This document shows positions 43,754-50,539 of a DNA stretch of 64,000 nucleotides, piece after piece. Source of the DNA: Lacunisphaera limnophila (lineage in GTDB: Bacteria > Verrucomicrobiota > Verrucomicrobiia > Opitutales > Opitutaceae); assembly GCF_001746835.1 (NCBI RefSeq), contig NZ_CP016094.1, forward strand, positions 3,983,501 through 4,047,500, read 5' to 3'. The notes under the pieces were generated by a model. That model was not told the origin of the DNA, made no database searches, and saw nothing but the letters and a program-made list of their open reading frames with translations. A program made the position numbers and the translations under genes. The stretch's first letter is position 1. The number at the start of each line of letters is the position of its first letter.

Positions 43754-44113
43754 GGACCCGGCCCGGCCGGTCCCGTCGGCCGCGCCCGTCAAGGGCTGGA
43801 CCGCCCTCACCCACTCCGCCACCGGCGCGCCGCCCACCAGGTGTTCGCGGCGGATGCGATCGAAGCGCTCGGGGGTGACCCGGTCATACCACACGCCATC
43901 CGGGTAGACCACGAGCCACGGGCCGTCGCTGCACTTCCGCAGGCACGCGGCCTTCGTGCGCAAGGCCGGCACGCCGTGTTCCTTGAGCGCGCCTTTCAGG
44001 TGCTCCCAGGTCGCGAGCCCCGCCTCTGACGCACAACAATCCGGTCCCACGCACAGGAACAGGTGATGCCGCGCGCCGGGCAGGCCGATTTCGGAGAATG
44101 ACTTTGTTTTCAT
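43745..44113 (-). CDS. (2Fe-2S) ferredoxin, thioredoxin-like
   Basis: A 122-residue protein of the thioredoxin-like ferredoxin type (as in NuoE-like and Azotobacter ferredoxins). Its cluster ligands are in LCVGPDCCASE and CLRKCSDGP, and a VVYPDGVWYDRVTPE block follows. It carries electrons in the cytoplasm; the partner is unknown. It lies 77 bp after the superoxide dismutase gene on the same strand, with a dispersed repeat in the gap. Confidence 0.85.
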   Translation of the reverse strand: MKTKSFSEIGLPGARHHLFLCVGPDCCASEAGLATWEHLKGALKEHGVPALRTKAACLRKCSDGPWLVVYPDGVWYDRVTPERFDRIRREHLVGGAPVAEWVRAVQPLTGAADGTGRAGSSD

Positions 44114-44116
44114 TTG

Positions 44117-44143
44117 AACCACAGAGGCACAGAGACACGAAGC
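44117..44143. repeat. Dispersed 'accacagaggcacagagacac' repeat
   Basis: The sequence accacagaggcacagagacacgaag is built on a repeated cacagag unit. It is of the kind scattered between genes in many unrelated environmental bacteria. It sits between the sod and ferredoxin genes. Confidence 0.5.
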
Positions 44144-44190
44144 AACAATCCGATTTGGAGTGCCGGGGCGGAGGAGAAGCCGGTGGTGAA

Positions 44191-44925
44191 CTAGCTTTTC
44201 CGGGCCTGGGCGAAGTTCACCTCGGCCTGGGTCCAGTTCACGACGTTCCAATAGGCCGCGACAAAATCCGCGCGGCGGTTTTGGTACTGCAGGTAGTACG
44301 CGTGTTCCCAGACATCGAGGCCGAGGATCGGCGTGGCGCCCTCGCTCAGCGGCGAATCCTGGTTGGCCGTCGAGTGAACCAGCAGCTTGCCGTCCTTCAG
44401 GCTCAGCCAGGCCCAGCCGCTGCCAAAGCGTTTCATCGCCGCGTCGGCGAAGAGTTTCTTGAACTCGTCCATGGAGCCGAAGGCCTCCGCGATCGCCACG
44501 GGGAGCTGTTGGACGGACACGCCCGAGCCCGGCGCGATGATCTTCCAGAAAAAATCGTGGTTCACATGGCCGCCCGCGTTGTTGCGGATGCCCGTGCGGA
44601 TCGCCTCGGGCACGCTCGCGAGATCGCGGACGAGGGCCTCGGGGCCGCGGGCGAGCAGGTCCGGGTGGTCCTTGAGCAGGTTCCGGGCGTTCGTGATGTA
44701 GGCCTGGTGGTGCTTGGAGTGATGGATCTCCATCGTGCGGGCATCGAAGTGCGGCTCGAGCGCACCATAGGCGTAGGGCAGCTTGGGCAGATCCCAGCCG
44801 AGGGCGACGGGCGCGCTTTCCGCGGCGGTGAGCCGGTGCAGCCCGAGCCCGGCGACGGCGGCGGTGGTGCCCAAAATTTTCAAGGCTTCGCGGCGAGACA
44901 GGGAGGCGGGGTCGACGGGGTTCAT
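44191..44925 (-). CDS. Fe/Mn superoxide dismutase, Tat-exported
   Basis: Converts superoxide to oxygen and peroxide. The 244-residue product has a twin-arginine signal (SRREALKILGTTAAVAGLG), so the folded metalloenzyme is exported to the periplasm. The ligands are all present: His in MEIHHSKHHQAY, His in GGHVNHDFFW, Asp and His in DVWEHAYYLQY. Fe versus Mn use is not decided by sequence alone. The next genes are a ferredoxin and, convergent, a Fur-family regulator. Confidence 0.93.
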   Translation of the reverse strand: MNPVDPASLSRREALKILGTTAAVAGLGLHRLTAAESAPVALGWDLPKLPYAYGALEPHFDARTMEIHHSKHHQAYITNARNLLKDHPDLLARGPEALVRDLASVPEAIRTGIRNNAGGHVNHDFFWKIIAPGSGVSVQQLPVAIAEAFGSMDEFKKLFADAAMKRFGSGWAWLSLKDGKLLVHSTANQDSPLSEGATPILGLDVWEHAYYLQYQNRRADFVAAYWNVVNWTQAEVNFAQARKS

Positions 44926-45134
44926 GCCCGCACGATGGCCGATTTAACACCGGGTGCAAGGGCCCTCCACCCTGATGCCGCCTTCATGAAAAACCTGTCC
45001 GGAGGGCGCATGCCATGCGCAGCGAGGTCGCTGTGGCCCCAGAGTGACGTTCGCCCGGTAACAATCCCATGAGGGCGAAATAAGGGGCCCGCCCTGCCCG
45101 TCCGCCCTAGCGCCCCGCGCGACGGCGGAAGCCT

Positions 45135-45168
45135 TTCGAAGGAGCCTGCCCTGAGCCTGTCGAAGGGC
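45135..45168. repeat. Dispersed 'tttcgaaggagcctgccctgagcctgtcgaaggg' repeat
   Basis: The inverted ends ttcga(a)gg ... cctgtcgaaggg flank a gccctgagcc core. This is the widely seen extragenic CCTTCGACAGGCTCAGGGC element. It lies between sod and the first PilZ gene. A related cccgagcggagtcgag unit occurs inside the Fpg-like gene at about 36952. Confidence 0.6.
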
Positions 45169-45202
45169 TTGTTTTCTCCCCGCAACCCGCTACCAAAACG
45201 GG

Positions 45203-45952
45203 GTGCTCCTCTTCCGCCGCATCTTCAATTTCGAGAAAGCTAAGGTCGACAAGATGGAACAGCGGCTCAACCAGCGTTATACGCCGGGCGCGGCTTTTCC
45301 GCTACAGGCCTGGCTGGTCACCGGGGGCCGGGAATGGCCGGCGCGCGTGCTCGACCTATCCGGCAACGGCCTCGGCCTGCTGGTCGAGGCGGCGGCCAAA
45401 CCCGAAGCCGGTCTGCCCGCGCGGGTACGCGTGGCCATGGGGCACCACCAGCAGGTCCTCGAGACCAAGCTCGTGCAGGTCCGGCCCGAGCCCAAGGGGC
45501 TGTATTGCGGCCTCGGCCTCGTGTTCCGGGAGTTCCCCGGGCAAAAGATCTGGCTGCAGCTGATCCAACCCATCGCGATCGGGCAGTCCCTCCGGGCCGT
45601 GCCGGCGGAGCGCGTGGTCCAGAACGAGCCTCAGTTCATCAAGCAGGTCTTCCGCGGGGACGAGCAGTCGATGCTCACCGTGTGGCTCGAGAAGTCCTTC
45701 GGCACGCCGCTGCACAGCTTTGAATTCGAGATGCAGGGCTACTTCTGCCGGGCCGATGCCCAGTCCGGCACGCTGGAGGCCTACACGCTCGAGGAAGGGG
45801 ATTCCCACAAGGGCAAGATCAGCAACCCGGTCTTCGACTCCTCGGGCGACCTCAAGGCCGAGATCCGGCAGCTCTTCCGGTGGATCCTGCCCAACCTGTC
45901 CCCCGCCGTGCCCGACGACGTGCGGGCGTTTCTGCAGCGTTTCGCCACCTGA
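45203..45952 (+). CDS. PilZ-domain protein, paralogue 1
   Basis: A 249-residue protein starting at a GTG (MLLFRRIFNFEKAKV). A PilZ domain shows RLNQR (RxxxR) at about 21-25 and DLSGNGLGL (DxSxxG) at about 51, the c-di-GMP contacts. A second domain of about 130 residues ends EIRQLFRWILPNLSPAVPDDVRAFL. The gene at 49441 encodes the same architecture. The two lie on either side of gatCAB. C-di-GMP binding is expected; the output is unknown. Confidence 0.85.
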   Translation: MLLFRRIFNFEKAKVDKMEQRLNQRYTPGAAFPLQAWLVTGGREWPARVLDLSGNGLGLLVEAAAKPEAGLPARVRVAMGHHQQVLETKLVQVRPEPKGLYCGLGLVFREFPGQKIWLQLIQPIAIGQSLRAVPAERVVQNEPQFIKQVFRGDEQSMLTVWLEKSFGTPLHSFEFEMQGYFCRADAQSGTLEAYTLEEGDSHKGKISNPVFDSSGDLKAEIRQLFRWILPNLSPAVPDDVRAFLQRFAT

Positions 45953-46002
45953 CGCGGCCGGGGGCAGCGTATTTCAGATTTCAAATCTCAAATCTGAGAT
46001 TC

Positions 46003-47448
46003 TCACGACCCGAGCTGCTTCCGCACGATCTGGTCCACGAGTTGCGGATTGGCCTTGCCGGCGGAGGCCTTCATCACGGCGCCCTTGATGGCGTTGAGCG
46101 CCTTCTCGTTGCCGCCCTTGAATCCCTCGGCCGCCTTGGGATTCGCGGCGATGGCGTCGGCCACCCATTTCTCCAGGGCGCCAGTGTCGGTGGATTGCTG
46201 GAGGCCTTGTTTCGCGACAATGGCGTCGGGCAATTCGCCCGACTGCGCCATCGTGACGAAGACTTCCTTGGCGATGGAATTGGAGATCACCCCCGACTCG
46301 ACGAGTTTCACGAGGGCGGCGATATGGGCGGGCTGGACCTTGGCGTCGGCCAGGGTCACCTGGGCCGCACCCAGCTCGCGCAGCAGGTCGTTGGCGATCC
46401 AGTTGCCCGCGGCCTGCGGGGTGGCGCCGAGCCGCACGGTCGCCTCGAAATAGTCGGCCAGCGCGCGATCGGGCACGAGCACCGAGGTGATGGTGTAGGG
46501 CAGCTGGTAATCGGCCAGGAAGCGGCGCTGCCGGTCGAAATGATGCTCCGGCACGGTGGCCTGGATCCGGGCCTGCCAGGCCGCGTCCACCCGCACGGGC
46601 ATGAGGTCGGGATCGGGGAAGTAGCGGTAATCGTGCGCCATCTCCTTCGAGCGGAGCGACTGGGAGGCGCCGGTCTGGCCGTCATAGTCGCGGGTCTCCT
46701 GGACGATGGTGCCGCCGGACTGCACGACGGCGACCTGCCGGCGGATCTCGTGGGCGATGCCGTCGCGCACGAACGAGATGGAATTGAGGTTCTTCAGCTC
46801 GACCTTGGTGCCGAGCTGCGCCTGCCCCACCGGGCGGATCGAGATGTTGGCGTCGCAGCGCATCTGGCCCTTCTCCATGTCGCAGTCGGAGATGCCGCCC
46901 TGCACGAGGGCGATGCGGAGCGAGGTGAGGAAGGCGAAGGCCTCGTCGGCGCTGCGCAGCGCGGGATCGGACACGATCTCCATCAGCGGCGTGCCGGCGC
47001 GATTGTAGTCCACCAGGGAGTCGGTGGCGCCGTGGTTGAGCTTGCCGACATCCTCCTCAAGGTGGATGCGGGTGAGCGGCACGCGCTTGTGCTCGCCCAT
47101 GACGTTGCGGGACGGCCCCGGCAGTTCGATCTCGACCGTGCCGCCGACGCAGATCGGCTGATCGTATTGCGAGATCTGGTAGTTCTTGGGCGAGTCGGGA
47201 TAGAAGTAGTTCTTCCGGTCCCATTTGCAGACCGGGGCGATCTGACAACCAAGGATCAGGCCAGCCTTGATGATCTGGTTGAGGGCTTCCTTGTTCAGGA
47301 CCGGCAGCGCGCCGGGGAGTGCGAGCACGACGGGATCAACGAGGGTGTTCTCGGGCTGGCCGTAGCCGGCGGCGACGCGGGTGAACATCTTCGACGCCGT
47401 GCGCAGCTGCACGTGGACCTCCAGGCCGATGACGGCTTCGTAGTTCAT
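46003..47448 (-). CDS. gatB: Asp/Glu-tRNA(Asn/Gln) amidotransferase subunit B
   Basis: Subunit that phosphorylates misacylated Glu-tRNA(Gln) or Asp-tRNA(Asn) for amidation. The 481-residue product begins MNYEAVIGLEVHVQL, with the family's KNYFYPDSPKNYQISQYD, MRCDANISIRP and the C-terminal YqeY-like tRNA domain. Encoded last in the order gatC-gatA-gatB. A repeat-bearing gap of about 100 bp separates it from gatA. It implies that the organism lacks GlnRS or AsnRS, or both; a tRNA-Gln gene is at 57086. Confidence 0.96.
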   Translation of the reverse strand: MNYEAVIGLEVHVQLRTASKMFTRVAAGYGQPENTLVDPVVLALPGALPVLNKEALNQIIKAGLILGCQIAPVCKWDRKNYFYPDSPKNYQISQYDQPICVGGTVEIELPGPSRNVMGEHKRVPLTRIHLEEDVGKLNHGATDSLVDYNRAGTPLMEIVSDPALRSADEAFAFLTSLRIALVQGGISDCDMEKGQMRCDANISIRPVGQAQLGTKVELKNLNSISFVRDGIAHEIRRQVAVVQSGGTIVQETRDYDGQTGASQSLRSKEMAHDYRYFPDPDLMPVRVDAAWQARIQATVPEHHFDRQRRFLADYQLPYTITSVLVPDRALADYFEATVRLGATPQAAGNWIANDLLRELGAAQVTLADAKVQPAHIAALVKLVESGVISNSIAKEVFVTMAQSGELPDAIVAKQGLQQSTDTGALEKWVADAIAANPKAAEGFKGGNEKALNAIKGAVMKASAGKANPQLVDQIVRKQLGS

Positions 47449-47550
47449 GGTGAGAGTAGCGGGTCGCGGGTAGTGAGCCGCGAGTAGCGGCGCCGGCGAA
47501 GTTGGTTTGGAGATTTCATGCTCACTACTCGCTCCTCGATGCTCGTTACG
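47449..47550. repeat. 'ctactcgc' direct and inverted repeats between gatA and gatB
   Basis: The stretch contains gagtagcgggtcgcgggtagtgagccgcgagtagcgg and tgctcactactcgctcctcgatgctcg, which are near inverted copies. The same style recurs at 52989-53096 between pheT and pheS. Both sit inside co-oriented operons. Confidence 0.55.
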
Positions 47551-49020
47551 TCACAGCACCGGATGGCGCTGGGACCATTCATGGGCCTGTTCGTAGGCGC
47601 GGGCGATGGCGAGGAGTCCGGCCTCGTCGAAGGGGCGGCCGATGAGCTGCAGGCCGATCGGCAGGCCGCCGGTGGTGAAACCGCAGGGGACCGAGAGACC
47701 TGGCAGGCCGGCGAGGTTCACGCTGATGGTGTAGATGTCGGTGAGGTACATCGCGAGCGGGTCGGCGGACTTCTCCCCAATCTTGAAGGCCGGGATCGGC
47801 GACGTCGGCGACAGCAGCGCATCACACTCCTGCAGCACGGCGGCAAACTCGTTGCGGATGAGGGTGCGGACCTTCTGCGCGCGCAGGTAGTAGGCGTCGT
47901 AGTAGCCGCTGCTCAGCACATGCGTGCCAAGGATGATGCGGCGCTTCACCTCGTCGCCGAAGCCCTCGGCGCGCGACTGGAAGTAGAGATCGACGACATC
48001 CTTCGCCTTCGCCGCGCGATGGCCGTAGCGGATGCCGTCGTAGCGGGCGAGATTCGACGAGGCCTCGGCGGTGGCGATGAGGTAATACACCGCGATGGCA
48101 TGCTCGGCCGCCAGGGGCAGGGAGACCTCGCGGATCTCGCAGCCGGCTTCGCGGTAAAACGCGATCGCCGCCTGCACCGCCGCGCCCACCTCGGGATCGA
48201 GGCCGGCGCCGAAAAACTCCTTGGGCACGCCGAGGCGCCATGGCCCGCGGCGTCGCGCGATCTCCGCACCGTAATCGGGCACCGCGGCCTTGAATGAGGT
48301 CGAATCGCGTTCGTCGTGGCCGGCGATGGCGCCGAGCAAAAGCGCCGCATCGTCGACCGTGTGCGCCATCGTGCCAATCTGGTCGAGCGACGAGGCATAG
48401 GCGGCCAGGCCGTAGCGGGAAACGAGACCGTAGGTGGGTTTGAGACCGACGATACCGCAGAGGGCCGCAGGCTGACGGATGGAGCCGCCGGTGTCGGAGC
48501 CGAGCGTGAGCGGGAGTTCGCCGGCCGCGACGGCCGCGGCGGAGCCGCCCGAGCTGCCGCCGGGCACGCGGGTCAGGTCCCACGGGTTGGCGGTCGGGCC
48601 GAAGGCCGAGTTCTCCGTCGAGGAACCCATGGCAAACTCATCCATGTTGAGCCGGCCGAGCGGGATGGCCCCGGCGGCCTTGAGGCGCGTCGTGACGGTC
48701 GCGTCGTAGGGCGAAATGAAATTCGCCAGCATCTTGCTCGAGCACGTAAGCGGCTGGCCCTCGACGGCGATGACATCCTTCAGGCCGACAGGGATGCCGT
48801 CGAGCGGTCCCCTCGCCTGCCCGGCGGCCCGGCGCTCATCGGAGGCCCGGGCGGCAGCGAGCGCGCCGGCCTCATCGCGGGAGTTGAAGGCCCGCACGCG
48901 TCCGTCGACGGCCTGCACCCGGGCGAGGCAGGATTGCACGAGCTCGACCGAGGAAAGCTGGCCGGAGCCGAGCAAGCCGGTCAGGTCGGTCGCGGAGAGA
49001 TAGGCGAGATCGCGGGCCAT
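47551..49020 (-). CDS. gatA: Asp/Glu-tRNA(Asn/Gln) amidotransferase subunit A
   Basis: Amidase that frees ammonia from glutamine for GatB. The 489-residue product shows the Ser-Ser-Lys triad sites: Lys in GIPVGLKDVIAV, the Gly/Ser-rich VPGGSSGGSAAAVA and the nucleophile region LGSDTGGSIRQPAAL. The C-terminal part (PGLSVPCGF, GLPIGLQLIG) is typical. gatC lies 2 bp upstream, so the two are coupled. Confidence 0.97.
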   Translation of the reverse strand: MARDLAYLSATDLTGLLGSGQLSSVELVQSCLARVQAVDGRVRAFNSRDEAGALAAARASDERRAAGQARGPLDGIPVGLKDVIAVEGQPLTCSSKMLANFISPYDATVTTRLKAAGAIPLGRLNMDEFAMGSSTENSAFGPTANPWDLTRVPGGSSGGSAAAVAAGELPLTLGSDTGGSIRQPAALCGIVGLKPTYGLVSRYGLAAYASSLDQIGTMAHTVDDAALLLGAIAGHDERDSTSFKAAVPDYGAEIARRRGPWRLGVPKEFFGAGLDPEVGAAVQAAIAFYREAGCEIREVSLPLAAEHAIAVYYLIATAEASSNLARYDGIRYGHRAAKAKDVVDLYFQSRAEGFGDEVKRRIILGTHVLSSGYYDAYYLRAQKVRTLIRNEFAAVLQECDALLSPTSPIPAFKIGEKSADPLAMYLTDIYTISVNLAGLPGLSVPCGFTTGGLPIGLQLIGRPFDEAGLLAIARAYEQAHEWSQRHPVL

Positions 49021-49022
49021 GG

Positions 49023-49313
49023 TCAGTCGAGCACCTTGGGCACCGCGATCATCTGGTCGCGTTGCGCCGGGGCGTTGCGGAGGGCCTGCTCCACGGTGAG
49101 GCCGGCGCGCGCGACGTCATCCTGCCAGACGTTGAACACCGGGGCGGCGTGGGCCATGGGCTCAACGCCGGATACATCCACCTGTTTGAGCTTCTCCACG
49201 TAATGCAGGATGTCGCCCAGTTGCCGGGCAAAACGGGCCTTTTCCTCGTCGGTCAGGGCGAGGCGGGCCAGGTTGGCCACGTAGTCAATGTTGAGGTCGG
49301 AACCGGCGCTCAT
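49023..49313 (-). CDS. gatC: Asp/Glu-tRNA(Asn/Gln) amidotransferase subunit C
   Basis: A 96-residue scaffold that wraps GatA and GatB. It starts MSAGSDLNIDYVANLARLALTD with the family's ARLAL motif. The C-terminal QDDVARAGLTVEQALRNAP block is the strand that lies across GatA. The ATG at 49313 is chosen; the longer in-frame start at 49388 lacks similarity. It is divergent from the second PilZ gene. Confidence 0.94.
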   Translation of the reverse strand: MSAGSDLNIDYVANLARLALTDEEKARFARQLGDILHYVEKLKQVDVSGVEPMAHAAPVFNVWQDDVARAGLTVEQALRNAPAQRDQMIAVPKVLD

Positions 49314-49440
49314 GGGAGTGGTAAATACCACCCCGAAGCAGGCGGTGCCGGGCCCGGTTGGCAACCGGCAAAACGCGGCCGGGGCCAAACAACCCGGGTG
49401 CTGGCTTGACGGGCAGGGTCAATCGGCGTCCGCTGGCCCC

Positions 49441-50244
49441 ATGCTGCTTTTCAAGAAGATCCTGGATTTCAAAAAGACCGACAGCGGCGTGGCAGACAAA
49501 CGCGGGGCCAAACGCTACCCGGTGGGCGCCAAGTATCCGCTCAAGACGAAGATCTCGCTTTCCCCCCGGGACGGGGAAGGCAACGCGTTGCCGCCCGGCA
49601 AGGGCGTGCCGATGGATTGGGGCGGCCAGCTGGCCGACCTGTCCCACACCGGGCTGAGCATCCGGCTGCACCCCGCCGCCGTGGCCGCCGCGGGTGAGAC
49701 CTGCACCATCAAATTCGAAATGGACAACCGCCTGTACGAGAATGCGGCCACGATCGCCTACTTCCGCAACGGCGCGCAATACGTGACCTGCGGCGTCGTC
49801 CTCACCTTTTCCGACCACTACACGCGCAAGGCCTATCTGCAGCTGATGGAACCGCTGGTCATCGGGTCGACGCTGGCCCCGCTCCCCGCCGCGAAGGTGA
49901 AGCAGGACCTGCCCGGGCTCGTGAAGGAGCAGTACACCGGCGAATCCGAGGGCGTGCTCAGCATCTGGCGCGACGCCACCGGCAAGAACCTCAAGATGTT
50001 CGAGCTGCTCCTGCACGAATACTCCATCCGCGGCAACACGGAGATGCCCGGCATCAAGGTCAGCTACCGCGACGGCGCCAAGGTGGGCAAGCGCGTGTCG
50101 CGACCGGCCTTCCCCATGACGCTGTCGCCCAGCCTCAAGGCGGAGGTGCGCCAGCTCTTCCAACTCATCGTGCCCAACCTGACAAAGTCCGTGCCGGCGG
50201 AAGTCCGAAAATTCCTCGAGCTGTTCACCGTCGCGCCGTCCTAG
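49441..50244 (+). CDS. PilZ-domain protein, paralogue 2
   Basis: A 267-residue paralogue of the protein at 45203. It shares the start (MLLFKKILDFKK), PilZ motifs RGAKR (RxxxR) and DLSHTGLSI (DxSxxG), and the closing block EVRQLFQLIVPNLTKSVPAEVRKFL. The ATG at 49441 matches the paralogue's start. It is divergent from gatC. The pair looks like an old duplication now separated by the gatCAB operon, or gatCAB inserted between. Confidence 0.85.
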   Translation: MLLFKKILDFKKTDSGVADKRGAKRYPVGAKYPLKTKISLSPRDGEGNALPPGKGVPMDWGGQLADLSHTGLSIRLHPAAVAAAGETCTIKFEMDNRLYENAATIAYFRNGAQYVTCGVVLTFSDHYTRKAYLQLMEPLVIGSTLAPLPAAKVKQDLPGLVKEQYTGESEGVLSIWRDATGKNLKMFELLLHEYSIRGNTEMPGIKVSYRDGAKVGKRVSRPAFPMTLSPSLKAEVRQLFQLIVPNLTKSVPAEVRKFLELFTVAPS

Positions 50245-50281
50245 GGCCGGATGACCCGATCGGGCCCGGCCGAGCTTTACC

Positions 50282-50539
50282 GCCTTCTGGCGCCCCTCCT
50301 CCGCCCTCCTCACCCACACTCTGGATATCGCCGCCACGATTGGCTCACCGGACGCGTACCTCGGCTTCACCGCCGCCACCGGATCGGCGTTCGGCAGCCA
50401 CCAGGTCCTTGGCTGGGCTTATTCCGACACCTATCTCGCCACCGGCATCACCGCCGTGCCCGAGCCGGACACGCTGGTCCTCCTCGGTCTTGGCGGAATG
50501 CTGCTGATCGCGGCGCGCCGGTTCAGGCGCGCACGCTGA
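50282..50539 (+). pseudogene. 3' remnant of a PEP-CTERM lectin-like gene
   Basis: An open frame with no start codon encodes TLDIAATIGSPDAYLGFTAATG and SHQVLGWAYS, a pattern like legume-type lectin domains. It ends in a PEP-CTERM sorting signal: VPEPDTLVLLGLGGMLL, then the basic tail ARRFRRAR. Only about the last 90 codons survive; the N-terminus and signal peptide are absent upstream. The stop lies inside the 3' end of pheT on the other strand (17-bp overlap). It shows that the lineage has an exosortase/PEP-CTERM system elsewhere. Confidence 0.6.
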
